34,416 nt of DNA from Gammaproteobacteria bacterium (GCA_021324095.1 JAJPJT010000006.1:1-34416), one strand, 5' to 3'. Counted from the first letter of the stretch, positions 8,309-17,715 are shown. Notes: generated by a model from the sequence alone, not told the origin. Program-made: numbers and translations.

Positions 8309-9187
8309 TCATTTCCCGATCGGAGCTGAGATTTCGCTTGAGGGATCATTGGTGCGCGTCGCCAATGCGACCGCTATGGCCTTGCGGGACAAAGACTCCA
8401 TGATCGAAAACCCCTTCGCGGTCGGATGCACGCCGTCGTACGACAACCCGGGCCGCATTGCACCGGTCCTGGTGGCCATGGCATCATAGTCGTCGACGTA
8501 AGTGCAACCGTGCGTCTTGGCATAAATGCGAATCCACGCGTTGAGCTCGCGGATCGGCGCCACAGGATTCACGCGTGGTTGCCAGAAGAAGTGATTCGAC
8601 GGCGGCACCGAAGCCAGGATGACCTTGATCCCGTGCGCCTGCGCGAGTTCGACCATGCTCGCCAGATTGCTTTCGATGTCCGCCAGCGTGGTTGCGCCGG
8701 TGTTGCCCGCGATGTCGTTGGTGCCGCCCATGATTTGCACCACGGCCGGGTGCAGGTCGATGACGTCCTGACGAAACCGCACCAGCATCTGCGAGGTAGT
8801 CTGTCCGCTGATGCCGCGGTCTACCCGGCCATGGGAGAAGAACCCGGGATCATCCTGCTCCCATATCTGCGTGATCGAATCTCCCATGAACACCACGCGC
8901 GGCGTGTCAGGTTTGGCACTCCCGAGCGCGGCGTCGGCTGCCTGGTAAACACACAACTGGCCATAGTCGTTGTCGAGGGTCCATCGGTACCAAGCCACGA
9001 ATCCGCCCGCCTGCTTGACCGTGGGTTCGGATTTGCAGGAATCCTGCGCGATGCCGACCGCCGCGGTGTGCACGGAAGAATGAGCCACGGACGCTGCGCA
9101 GCCCGGCGCAGCCACGCCTAGCAGCAAGGCTGGCAACACCGCGAAATAGAGCCAGGCCAAACTTCTTGCATCGCCTGTCCGGACCAT
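8309..9187 (-). CDS. Secreted SGNH/GDSL-family hydrolase
   Basis: This is a predicted exported hydrolase of 292 residues. The four SGNH blocks are visible: FMGDSIT with the nucleophilic serine (I), a glycine in RGISGQTT (II), GGTND with the asparagine (III) and YDGVHPT with the Asp-His pair (V). The N-terminus is a signal peptide (MVRTGDARSLAWLYFAVLPALLLG, then APGCAAS). A cysteine near its end leaves a lipoprotein possible. The ATG at 9187 puts the hydrophobic core at the expected distance; a GTG at 9277 would add 30 unlikely residues. It follows the hexosaminidase gene on the same strand after 178 bp. Linkage suggests de-esterification of glycans (for example O-acetyl removal), but the substrate is inferred from context only. 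Confidence 0.85.
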   Translation of the reverse strand: MVRTGDARSLAWLYFAVLPALLLGVAAPGCAASVAHSSVHTAAVGIAQDSCKSEPTVKQAGGFVAWYRWTLDNDYGQLCVYQAADAALGSAKPDTPRVVFMGDSITQIWEQDDPGFFSHGRVDRGISGQTTSQMLVRFRQDVIDLHPAVVQIMGGTNDIAGNTGATTLADIESNLASMVELAQAHGIKVILASVPPSNHFFWQPRVNPVAPIRELNAWIRIYAKTHGCTYVDDYDAMATRTGAMRPGLSYDGVHPTAKGFSIMESLSRKAIAVALATRTNDPSSEISAPIGK

Positions 9188-9365
9188 GGCGGGATCTCTC
9201 GCTTGGGAAAGGGGCTCACATGCATGCGTCGTGTGCATGGGCATCGCATCTAGCCCGCCACAACCACACGACTGCACTCGTGCCGCGGATACATCCGCAG
9301 AATAGTTACGATAGACGGGGCCGGCTCATGAAAAGGTGAGTCCTTGGCATAACCTCAGGTTGTGG

Positions 9366-11699
9366 CTATTGCTTCAGCAATTCGATCTTCCCGATCGCCC
9401 ATAGGCCATCGCGCGGATCACCGGTGGCGAACATGCAAAGCGTATGTTTGCCGATCGTTGCGGGGATATTCGCAGTCAGCGTCGTTTGCAGTTTGGTGTG
9501 CGTGGCCTGCGCGAGCGGCATGGTCGCGAGCAACGGACCCTTGCAGGAATCGACGTGGACCTGGAATTCGCCGGCCGGCGTGGCTTTCGGCCGCGTGACG
9601 ACTTTCGCGTTGTCGGTCCACAGCGAGAAGTTCCACGGCAGGTTGCCGACCGTCAGCGCGATGCGATGCACACCATCGAGCGGCGCGTCCTTCCACAACC
9701 AGCACATGTTCTCGATGTCGACCTTGTAAACGGGTCGAATCCCGTGCAGCGGCCGATCATCCTCGAGGCGCAACACTACCTGATCGGTGCAGGAATGGAG
9801 CTGATCGCTGTTGCGCGTCAGCAGCGTCGCGGCGTCGATGGTCTGTTCACGCGGTGCGGCCAATTCATAGCCGCCGTCGAAGGTAGTTGCACGTAACCTG
9901 GTGGACTTGTCCGCCGGGAACGACAGCGGCTTCGTGTAGAGCGTCGATTCGGTGTTCGGCGCAGCGCCATCGGTGGTGTAGCGAATCGTGCCGAAATCCG
10001 CCTGGTTCGAAAGTGCCACATCGATCATGTCGTTCGCGCCTGCCTTCAGCTCGAACGCAGGCGCGAAGGCGCTGTCCGCGTACTCGATACCGAGTGCGCG
10101 ATAGCGCGCCAGTTCGGAGGGCATGCGTTCGAGGAAGCCCCGCCAGTCGTGCGCGGCGGCGGGCGACCATGCGACTTCCGACAACGCGGCGATGCGTGGA
10201 AATACCGCGTGCTGGACGCGCGCGAAGGTCGGCATGTACTCGGTCCACAGGTTCGCCTGCACGCCCAGGATATGTTTCGCTTCCGCCGCCGTCGCACCTT
10301 TCGGCACCGGTTCGTAGTCGTACACGTCCTCGAGCGATTCGACGGCAGGCCGCCCCGGTGGTTCGTCGTGCAGATCGGACTGGTAATGATCGAGATAGAG
10401 CGTCGGCGACGAAGCCATCACCACGTCATGGCCCCGCTGCAGTGCCTGGACGGCACCCTCGGGCGCATGCCACGACATGATCACGGCGGATTCCGGAATC
10501 CTGCCCTGCAGGATTTCATCCCAGCCCACGGCGGTGCGTCCGTGCTTCGCCAGGTAGTTCGCGACCTGCGTGGTGAACCAGCCCTGCAACTGGTCCATGT
10601 TCGACAGCCCCAGCGCGCGCATGTGCGCGCGCACCGCGGGCGAAGCGTTCCACTGGTCCTTCGCCGCCTCGTCGCCGCCGATGTGGATGTATTTCGACGG
10701 GAACAGTTTCATCACCTCGTCGAACACGTCGTCGAGGAATTTCAGCGTGCGCGCGTCGGGCCGGAGCAGCCAGGTGTTGATGCCCCAGTCGGTCGAAACC
10801 GGCGGCCGCTTGCCGGTGACGCCGAGCCACGGATACGACGCGATCGCGGCCTGTGAATGGCCGGGCACGTCGATTTCCGGCACGACGGTGATGAAGCGTT
10901 GGGCGGCGTAACGGACGATCTGCCGTACGTCTTCTTCCGTGTAGAAACCGCAATACGGCTTGTCCGGACTCCCGGTCAGCGCCGCATCCGGGCCGACCGC
11001 CTTGCGGCAGGCACCGATTTTCGTGAGCTCGGGATATTCCGGAACCTGCAGGCGCCAGCCCTGGTCATCGGTGAGGTGCCAGTGCAGCACGTTCAATTTC
11101 TGCAGCGACATCCAGTCGAGCAGTTTCTCGATGTCGGCCACGCTCTGGAAGTGCCGCGCGGAATCCAGCATCAGGCCGCGCCATTTGAAACGCGGGTGAT
11201 CGACAATCATTCCGTTGGCGACCGCGGCCGGCATGCCCTGCTCGCCACCCGGGGTCAGCAACTGCCACAACGTGACGCTACCGTAGAACAGACCCCGCGG
11301 CGCTCGGGCGGTGACTTGAATATGGTCGGCTCCAATGTCAATGCGGTAGCCAGCATCCCCGCCGACATCAGCATCGGGCTGGAGCTTCAAAAGGATGGTG
11401 GCCGGCTCGTCCGCACGGGTATCCGCTTCCACCCGCAAGTGCAGGCCGCGGGTCGCAGCGACAAGATCCGCAAAGCGACGCGCGATTGCCAGCGCCTGCC
11501 CACGGTCGTCGCGAGCATCCACCTGTATGCGCGTTCCGTCGCCCACCATGACCGCACCCTGTGCTGCCGGCTGCATTTCCGCCGGCTGGGGAATCACGGA
11601 CCATAGGAAGACCGGCACCGGCGGTACGGCCGAGGCGATACCCGAAATGCCCAGCGCGAGCATCGCGACAGCGAGAATCAAGCAACAAGATTTGTGCAC
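9366..11699 (-). CDS. Secreted beta-N-acetylhexosaminidase (GH20)
   Basis: This 777-residue GH20 enzyme removes terminal GlcNAc (or GalNAc) from chito-oligosaccharides or glycoconjugates outside the cytoplasm. The signal peptide is MHKSCCLILAVAMLALGISGIASA. A GH20b domain (WSVIPQPAEMQP...) precedes the catalytic barrel, which contains FKWRGLMLDSARHF, LHWHLTDDQGWRL and the catalytic Asp-Glu pair D343-E344 in HIGGDEAAKDQW. The C-terminal 200 residues hold a chitobiase-type beta domain (IRYTTDGAAPNTESTLYTKPL) and a further beta-rich module. The start is a GTG at 11699, with GGGAGG six bases upstream; a TTG at 11723 lies before that site. It lies divergent from the halogenase gene and upstream of the SGNH hydrolase. 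Confidence 0.93.
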   Translation of the reverse strand: MHKSCCLILAVAMLALGISGIASAVPPVPVFLWSVIPQPAEMQPAAQGAVMVGDGTRIQVDARDDRGQALAIARRFADLVAATRGLHLRVEADTRADEPATILLKLQPDADVGGDAGYRIDIGADHIQVTARAPRGLFYGSVTLWQLLTPGGEQGMPAAVANGMIVDHPRFKWRGLMLDSARHFQSVADIEKLLDWMSLQKLNVLHWHLTDDQGWRLQVPEYPELTKIGACRKAVGPDAALTGSPDKPYCGFYTEEDVRQIVRYAAQRFITVVPEIDVPGHSQAAIASYPWLGVTGKRPPVSTDWGINTWLLRPDARTLKFLDDVFDEVMKLFPSKYIHIGGDEAAKDQWNASPAVRAHMRALGLSNMDQLQGWFTTQVANYLAKHGRTAVGWDEILQGRIPESAVIMSWHAPEGAVQALQRGHDVVMASSPTLYLDHYQSDLHDEPPGRPAVESLEDVYDYEPVPKGATAAEAKHILGVQANLWTEYMPTFARVQHAVFPRIAALSEVAWSPAAAHDWRGFLERMPSELARYRALGIEYADSAFAPAFELKAGANDMIDVALSNQADFGTIRYTTDGAAPNTESTLYTKPLSFPADKSTRLRATTFDGGYELAAPREQTIDAATLLTRNSDQLHSCTDQVVLRLEDDRPLHGIRPVYKVDIENMCWLWKDAPLDGVHRIALTVGNLPWNFSLWTDNAKVVTRPKATPAGEFQVHVDSCKGPLLATMPLAQATHTKLQTTLTANIPATIGKHTLCMFATGDPRDGLWAIGKIELLKQ

Positions 11700-11963
11700 G
11701 CCCCTCCTCCCGGTTGCGCCCAATTGAAAGCCCTAGTCACCACTCGGCCGGAGCGCCGCATGATTGATCGTGCGCAAGGCTGATGGGGGGTACCACGCGC
11801 AGTGCGGTGATCACTTCGGGGTCCATCAGTCGATCCATCGGCCGCTTGCCACCGGCCCGCCGGATTCTATAGAAGAGGGCCTCCGCCCCGGAAGCTATCG
11901 GGCCAGGCGTGCGGAAATTCGATGTAGCATGGCTGCCCGCGTTATCACATCGGGCCCACCCGG
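11700..11963. other. Divergent spacer between hexosaminidase and halogenase genes
   Basis: This 264-bp gap carries the strong ribosome site of the hexosaminidase gene and presumably promoters for both directions. I find no copy of the TGACAACGTTGTCA palindrome seen at nagK/nagP, and no convincing -35/-10 pair. No gene is supported within it. Confidence 0.4.
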
Positions 11964-13577
11964 ATGGCCGACGCAACGGCTACGGTCTTCAACCGCAATG
12001 TCACGGCCACGCGACCGGGCACCCGCACCGACGCCGAGCCGCCGGTGAAGCACGTGGTGGTGGTGGGCGGAGGAACCGCCGGGTGGATGACCGCGCTGCT
12101 GTTGGCCCGCTCCGCGTACGGTCCACGCCTCAAGGTGACGGTGCTGGAATCGCCGCACGTCGGCGCCATCGGCGTCGGCGAGGGCTCCACGCCGTGGCTG
12201 CGCGGCTTCTTCGAAAGCGTGGGGATCGAGGAGCGCGAATGGATGCCGGCCTGCAACGCCACCTACAAGGCCGGCATCACCTTCGACGGCTGGTCCACGC
12301 GTCCGGGCCACGAAAGCTATTTCCACGCTTTCGCATCGATGCTCGACAACATCACGATGGCGCCCTTCATCGACAACGTGCACGCCCGCCTCGATGGCGC
12401 CCGCGTGCATGCGCACCCGAACCGCTATTTCATTTCCGCGCGCCTGGCGGCCCATTGCCAGGCACCCAGGGCGCCACGCAGCTTTCCGTTCGACGTCTGG
12501 TACGGCTTCCACTTCGATTCCGTGCTGCTGGGGGCGTTCCTCGAAAAGCAGGCGATCGAGGCGGGCGTCCAGCACATCACCGGTCACGTCGCCGACGTGC
12601 AACTAAGCGAGTCCGGCGACATCGCCTTGTTGCGACTCCAAGGCGACGCGACGCTGGCCGGCGACCTCTTCGTCGATTGCACCGGGTTCGCATCCATCCT
12701 GACCGGCAAGGCGCTGGGCGTCCCCTTCGTGTCCTTCAAGGAGAACCTCTTCAACGACGCGGCCGTGGTCATCAACCGGCCGAACGACGGCCCGATCATG
12801 TCGCAGACCATTTCCACGGCGTTGCGCAACGGCTGGGTCTGGAAAATCCCGCTGACCAATCGTTGGGGCCAAGGCTACGTCTACAGCACCGATTTCTGCT
12901 CGCCCGAAGAAGCGGAGCAGGAGCTGCGCCAGCACCTGGGCATGCCGAACGCCAGCGAGGCCCCGGCACGCCACCTCAGGTTCCGTGCCGGTCGCGCGGC
13001 GCAGCCCTGGACGCGAAACTGCGTGGCCAATGGGCTGGCCCAGAGCTTCATCGAACCGCTCGAAGCCACCACGCTCCTGTTCGCGCAGCGCACGGCGATG
13101 ATGCTGGTCGCGGCGCTCGAAAAGGGCGACCTCGGCGAAGCAGTGCGCGCCCGCTTCAACGAGACGCTGAACGCCCAGGTCGAAGGCACCCGCGATTACA
13201 TCGTCACCCATTACAAGACGAACACGCGCGACGACACCGAGTACTGGCGCGCCAATGCCGCGAACACGCATTTGTCGGCGCCGCTGCAGCAACTGCTCCG
13301 CACCTGGCTGGCACGCCGCCCGATCGCGGCCGGCATCAACGAGGGAACCTTCGGCCGTGGCTATCCGGTGATGTCGTGGTACAGCTTGCTGGCGGGCGTC
13401 GGCCTGTTCCCCGACGACCGGGAAATGCGACCGCCGACCCGGCAGGAGGCGCGCTACAGCCTGGCGGAGATCGACAACCTCATCGAGCGCAGCGCCCTCA
13501 ACTTTCCGGACCATCGCACGTTCCTGCAGGCCATCGAGCCAAAGCCCGAGCCGTCACTGCAGGTGTACTTTTACTGA
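11964..13577 (+). CDS. Flavin-dependent tryptophan halogenase-family protein
   Basis: This is a 537-residue member of the FAD-dependent tryptophan 7-halogenase family (PF04820). The FAD-binding loop is at residues 35-41 (GGGTAGW), followed by VGEGSTPWLRGFF. K102 in CNATYKAGITFDGW matches the conserved catalytic lysine. The halogenase signature WxWxIP is intact at 291-296 (WVWKIP). E367 in SFIEPLEATT aligns with the active-site glutamate of PrnA-type enzymes. Homologues occur near TonB-dependent receptors in sugar-utilisation loci of Xanthomonas and Caulobacter, where their substrate is unknown. No NRPS, PKS or flavin reductase gene is nearby. The ATG at 11964 is preceded by only a weak ribosome site. 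It is followed by the cupin gene after 60 bp, probably in one operon. Confidence 0.9.
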   Translation: MADATATVFNRNVTATRPGTRTDAEPPVKHVVVVGGGTAGWMTALLLARSAYGPRLKVTVLESPHVGAIGVGEGSTPWLRGFFESVGIEEREWMPACNATYKAGITFDGWSTRPGHESYFHAFASMLDNITMAPFIDNVHARLDGARVHAHPNRYFISARLAAHCQAPRAPRSFPFDVWYGFHFDSVLLGAFLEKQAIEAGVQHITGHVADVQLSESGDIALLRLQGDATLAGDLFVDCTGFASILTGKALGVPFVSFKENLFNDAAVVINRPNDGPIMSQTISTALRNGWVWKIPLTNRWGQGYVYSTDFCSPEEAEQELRQHLGMPNASEAPARHLRFRAGRAAQPWTRNCVANGLAQSFIEPLEATTLLFAQRTAMMLVAALEKGDLGEAVRARFNETLNAQVEGTRDYIVTHYKTNTRDDTEYWRANAANTHLSAPLQQLLRTWLARRPIAAGINEGTFGRGYPVMSWYSLLAGVGLFPDDREMRPPTRQEARYSLAEIDNLIERSALNFPDHRTFLQAIEPKPEPSLQVYFY

Positions 13578-13637
13578 CGCGATGGTCATGTTCAGCAACG
13601 CGCAATTCGACATGGCTCCCGGCGCCGACGCAGACCC

Positions 13638-14666
13638 ATGAGTGCAGCCGAGCCTTCAATACGGCCACGCCCGATCGAGGAACACCGCGGCGATCCGGGC
13701 TCGTTCGATGTCCACGCTGCAGTCCAGCAAGGAAAGCCGCTGGTGATCCGCGGCCTGGTGCGGGACTGGCCGATCGTGGAACTCGCGCTCCAGTCGGACA
13801 CCGCGTTCGCGCAACGGCTGTCCGAACTGGACAACGGCGCCGACGTGACCACGTTGCTGATCGCGCCCGAGGCCGAGGGCATCATCGGCTACACGCCGGA
13901 TCTGGGCGAATTCAACTACCAGCATTTCCAGGTCCCGGTGACGCTCGGCCTGCAGAGACTGGCGCGCTACAGCCGCCGCGAGCACGCGCCGGGCCTGGTG
14001 ATCCAGAGCGTGCCGATCCGCAGTTGCCTGCCCGGTCTGCTCGCCGACCATGCGTTGCCGTTCCTCGATCCGCGCATCGAGCCGCGCCTGTGGATGGGCA
14101 ATCGCACCGTGACGCCCACGCATTTCGATTCGCAGCACAACATCGCGTGCGTCGTGTGCGGCGCGCGCCGCTTCACCCTGTTCCCGCCCGATCAACTGCC
14201 CAACCTTTACGTGGGCCCGCTGGATTTCGCGCCGACCGGGGCGGCGATCAGCCTCGCGCGGCTGGACCAGCCGGACGATCCGCGCTATCCGCGTCTCAAG
14301 CTTGCCCTCGCCGTGGCGCAGGTCGCGGAGCTGCATCCGGGCGATGCGATCTACATACCGCCCTTGTGGTGGCACCACGTCGAATCGTTGGAACAACTCA
14401 ACGCGCTGGTGAACTACTGGTGGAGTCCCGTGGACGTGCCGGGCTACGTCACAGGCCATGCGCGCGCCGCGTTGTTCCACTGCCTGCTGGCGTTTCGCGC
14501 GCTGCCGCCCGCCGAACGGGCCGCGTGGCGAAGCCTGCTGGACCATTATGTGTTCGCCGACCGCGATCCCGTTGCGCACATTCCCGAGCAGCGCCGCGGC
14601 GTGCTGGGGCCGCTTACCCCTGAAACACTGGAAGAACTGAAGCGGCGCGCGCGCCAGAACCTGTGA
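13638..14666 (+). CDS. Cupin-like JmjC-domain protein (cupin_8)
   Basis: This 342-residue protein resembles the JmjC/FIH-like cupin_8 family, Fe(II)/2-oxoglutarate oxygenases that hydroxylate proteins or small molecules. The N-terminal part includes GKPLVIRGLVRDWP, the usual opening of this fold. The metal triad is visible: H162 and D164 in THFDSQHN, and H246 or H247 in LWWHHVESL. The segment LHPGDAIYIPPLWWHHV is diagnostic. The product has no signal peptide. It follows the halogenase gene by 60 bp, and the two probably act together; similar pairs are known beside TonB-dependent receptors. It ends just before the terminator of the convergent receptor gene. The actual substrate is unknown. Confidence 0.87.
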   Translation: MSAAEPSIRPRPIEEHRGDPGSFDVHAAVQQGKPLVIRGLVRDWPIVELALQSDTAFAQRLSELDNGADVTTLLIAPEAEGIIGYTPDLGEFNYQHFQVPVTLGLQRLARYSRREHAPGLVIQSVPIRSCLPGLLADHALPFLDPRIEPRLWMGNRTVTPTHFDSQHNIACVVCGARRFTLFPPDQLPNLYVGPLDFAPTGAAISLARLDQPDDPRYPRLKLALAVAQVAELHPGDAIYIPPLWWHHVESLEQLNALVNYWWSPVDVPGYVTGHARAALFHCLLAFRALPPAERAAWRSLLDHYVFADRDPVAHIPEQRRGVLGPLTPETLEELKRRARQNL

Positions 14667-14673
14667 TGCGCAT

Positions 14674-14706
14674 AAAAAAAACGGGCCGGGATGCCATACC
14701 GGCCCG
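14674..14706 (-). terminator. Rho-independent terminator after the TonB-dependent receptor gene
   Basis: Read on the minus strand, a perfect 8-bp stem (CGGGCCGG / CCGGCCCG) encloses a 9-base loop and is followed by eight T residues. It lies about 43 bp past the receptor stop codon. On the plus strand no T run follows the stem, so termination of the cupin transcript here is less certain. Confidence 0.85.
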
Positions 14707-14748
14707 CAACGCTGGAGAGCGGAGTACCGTTGTCCGGATGCAACCGGA

Positions 14749-17715
14749 TCAGAGCTTGTAGCTCACGGTGAAGTAGTACTGGCGACCGTTCACATAGAAC
14801 GCTTCCGGCGCCGTGTCGAATCCCAGCCCCGCCTGCGAACCCTTGATGAAGTAACGCAAATGCGGGTTGTTGAGGTTCATCGCGTCGAACCTGAAGGTCC
14901 AGTGGTCATTCAGCCGGTAGCCCGCCGAGGCCGAGAGGTAGCCCTGCCCGGCCTGCCAGTACGGCAGCAGAGGCATGCCCGCGCCCGAGTTGCTCATCAC
15001 GCCGTCGTAGAACTTGGAACGATACGTGTAATTGATGCGGGCATTCCAGTGCGCGCTCTCGTAGAACACCGATGCGTTGACGGTGTTCTTCGAGGTGCCG
15101 AACAAAGGTCGATTTCCGGCGGCGACGTTGTTGCCGGGCGTGCCATCGGCGTTGTACAGGAACGTGCCGCCCGACGAATGACCGGTCGCATAGGTGTAGT
15201 TGAACTGCACGCCGAAGTGCTCGCCGATCGGCTGGATGTAGTTCAACTGCGCGCCCTTGAGCGTGCCGTTGACGTTGATCGGGATGCTGACCAGGTACTG
15301 GCTGTAGATCGGCGTGCTCGACGGGTTGGTCGTCTTGTTGTAGGTCAGGTAGTTGTTGAGGTAGGTGCCTGTCGTCGAGCCGTAGTCGTAATAGTTGTTC
15401 AAATCCATTTCGTACACGCTGCCGGCCAGCAGGCCGCGCTCGGCGAAGTACCACTCGAGTGACGCACTGAAATTGGTCGAGATGATGGGCTTCAGCCGCG
15501 GATTGGGCCCGCTGCCCGCACCGATTTCGCCTTGCACCTTCGGATCGGTCAGGCTGAGGAAGCCGGCCAACTGGTTGTAGTCCTGGCGGGTGAGGGTTTG
15601 CGATGCGGAAAACCGCGTCAACAGGCTGCCGTCCTGGTTCAGGTCGAACTTCAGGTTGAAGCTCGGCAGCACCTTGTCGTAGTTGTGCTTGTAGTAGTTC
15701 CAGTACCAGCCGTTCGGATAGAACGCCGAGTTCAGAAACGGGCCGGCATAAGTGGTTTCGTAGATGCCGGGCGCGGTGTAGCCGATGTCCTCGTCGGTGG
15801 ACACGTAGCGCAGGCCGGCATTGGCGGTCCAGCGGTCGCCGGTGAAATTGGCCTGGATGTAGGCCGCGCCGTTCTTCTCCGTCATCGAGTAGATGTCGTT
15901 GGGGTAGAAACGTGAGCTGGTATCGCCGGTCACCGCACGGTTCGCGTACAACGCGTCCAGTTGCGAGAGCTGGGCCGCCGTCCAGTACCAGATGTCGGAC
16001 GGCATCTGGCCGACGCCGAGCTTGCTGGCGAAGTCGCTCGGATAATTGCCGCCGGCCGCAGGATAGATGCTGGGGTCGTGTTGGCCGAACTCCACCGCCG
16101 ACGCGAAGTTCGGCCCCTGGGCGATGGCGGTGGGGCTGTCGTGGTCGTGCTTCGCGTAACGCACGCCGAACTGCAGCGACGACAGCGGGCCTGCATCGTC
16201 GAAGTCGTATTCGCCGTCCGCCTGGAACCAGCGCTCCTTGTCGACCACGTGGACGTCCTGGTCGCCGAAGATCCAGTCGAGTCCCATGGTTGCCGGATCG
16301 AAGGCGTTGTTGACGCCGCTCATCGTCCAGTTGAGCGGCTTGCCGAGTCCGTTCATGGCATAGCTCGCGGTGGAGCCATAGCCGGTATCCATTTCCATCA
16401 CGTCCTGGACCGGCGTGTTGCCCGTGCCCCGGGTGGTGCCGAGCTGGAACTTGAAGCCCAGGTTGTTGGTGGCCTGCCAATCCGCGTCGAGGGTGACGAA
16501 CTGACTGGATTCGCTCTCACCCGGACGCGAGATCATGTCGTAGATGCCCTGCGAGATCGACGGATCGCCGGGCAGGCTGGCGCTGGTCAGGATGTTGTCC
16601 TGGATGGTGCCGGTGACGGCCTGCTTCGGAAGCTGGTCGCGCGTGCGCAGCATGTAGTTGCGGTTGTAGTCGGTGGCGTCCAGCTTGGAATAGAACGCAT
16701 CGAGGTTGAACGTCAGGCTGTCCGACGCCCGCCACTGCAGATCGATGGTGCCGCCCTTGCGTTTGCGGACCTGCGTGAACAGCGCCGCGCCCGGCAGGTT
16801 GGGATAGAACACACCGGTGCTGGCGCTGCCGGGCGTCGCTGCGGACAATCCCAGCGACGTGGCGGCTGCCGAACCGGTCGGAATGTACGAGTAGCCGAGG
16901 ATCTCCTGGCCGTCGCGTTGCAGGGCACGCTCCTCGTAGAACGCCTGCACCATCACGCCGAACGTGTTCGAGTCGTTCTTCCAGTTGATCAAGCCGTTGA
17001 ACTGCGGCTTGGTTTTGCCGGGCAGGTCGGCATACACGCCGCCGACGCTGGCCTCGAGCGAAAACGGCTTGCTGAAGTCCAGCGGCTTGCGCGTGATGAT
17101 GTCGATGGTGCCGGCGGCGCCGCCCTCCAGCAGCTTCGCCTCGGGCGTCATGTGCACAACGACCTGGTTGACGATTTCCGACGGCAGCATCGCGTAGCTC
17201 ACGCTGCGGGTGCCGCCGCTGCCGAGGATGAACCAGTCGCCGGAGGCGACCGAATGGCCGTTGATCGTGGTCAGGGTCAGCGACGGTGCACTCCCTCGGA
17301 TGCTGGCGCGATCGGCTTCGTCGAAGCCGCCTTCGGCGCCGGCCGCATCCGCGATGTTCACCCCGGGAAGCTGGGCGATCGTGTCGGCCACGTTCTTGGC
17401 CGGCAGCTTGCCGATGTCCACGGCCGACACGACCTCGACCTGCGAATTGGCGGCCTTCTTGGTTTCCAGCGAAAGCGCCTGGGCTGCGCGGATGCCGACG
17501 ACTTGCACCGTACCGAGCGTTTGCGGTGTCGCTTTCGTCCCCGGCTTCGCGCTCGTCGTCGCTTGCGTCTGCTGTCCCGACGTCGTCTGCGTTTGCTGCG
17601 GGTTGGACGAAGAAGTGGTCTGGTCCTGTGACGAGGTGTTCTGGGCCTGGGCAGCGGTTGCGACCAACAGGGCCGTGGCGATGCTCGCCGAAAGCATGCT
17701 CTTGCGGAATTTCAT
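14749..17715 (-). CDS. TonB-dependent outer-membrane receptor (Xanthomonas/Caulobacter type)
   Basis: This 988-residue receptor has a signal peptide (MKFRKSMLSASIATALLVATAAQAQ). A Gln/Thr/Ser-rich linker of about 40 residues follows, then a TonB-box-like LGTVQVVG. The plug domain contains VDIGKLPAKNVADTIAQLPGVNI and RASIRGSAPSLTLTTINGH. The plug ends in MTPEAKLLEGGAAGTIDIITRKP, characteristic of the large Xanthomonas/Caulobacter receptor subfamily. The C-terminal barrel ends in YYFTVSYKL with its aromatic signature. It should import a GlcNAc-containing oligosaccharide, judged from its neighbours. It starts 71 bp after nagK on the same strand with no terminator between, so nagK-receptor is a likely operon. 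AGAGGG precedes the ATG. Confidence 0.93.
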   Translation of the reverse strand: MKFRKSMLSASIATALLVATAAQAQNTSSQDQTTSSSNPQQTQTTSGQQTQATTSAKPGTKATPQTLGTVQVVGIRAAQALSLETKKAANSQVEVVSAVDIGKLPAKNVADTIAQLPGVNIADAAGAEGGFDEADRASIRGSAPSLTLTTINGHSVASGDWFILGSGGTRSVSYAMLPSEIVNQVVVHMTPEAKLLEGGAAGTIDIITRKPLDFSKPFSLEASVGGVYADLPGKTKPQFNGLINWKNDSNTFGVMVQAFYEERALQRDGQEILGYSYIPTGSAAATSLGLSAATPGSASTGVFYPNLPGAALFTQVRKRKGGTIDLQWRASDSLTFNLDAFYSKLDATDYNRNYMLRTRDQLPKQAVTGTIQDNILTSASLPGDPSISQGIYDMISRPGESESSQFVTLDADWQATNNLGFKFQLGTTRGTGNTPVQDVMEMDTGYGSTASYAMNGLGKPLNWTMSGVNNAFDPATMGLDWIFGDQDVHVVDKERWFQADGEYDFDDAGPLSSLQFGVRYAKHDHDSPTAIAQGPNFASAVEFGQHDPSIYPAAGGNYPSDFASKLGVGQMPSDIWYWTAAQLSQLDALYANRAVTGDTSSRFYPNDIYSMTEKNGAAYIQANFTGDRWTANAGLRYVSTDEDIGYTAPGIYETTYAGPFLNSAFYPNGWYWNYYKHNYDKVLPSFNLKFDLNQDGSLLTRFSASQTLTRQDYNQLAGFLSLTDPKVQGEIGAGSGPNPRLKPIISTNFSASLEWYFAERGLLAGSVYEMDLNNYYDYGSTTGTYLNNYLTYNKTTNPSSTPIYSQYLVSIPINVNGTLKGAQLNYIQPIGEHFGVQFNYTYATGHSSGGTFLYNADGTPGNNVAAGNRPLFGTSKNTVNASVFYESAHWNARINYTYRSKFYDGVMSNSGAGMPLLPYWQAGQGYLSASAGYRLNDHWTFRFDAMNLNNPHLRYFIKGSQAGLGFDTAPEAFYVNGRQYYFTVSYKL

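Noticed and set aside
15961..17631. Long plus-strand open frame of 556 codons
   Set aside because: It lies entirely antisense to the TonB-dependent receptor gene, and its translation is Arg/Ala/Gly-rich without any recognisable domain. It is a by-product of high GC at codon third positions.
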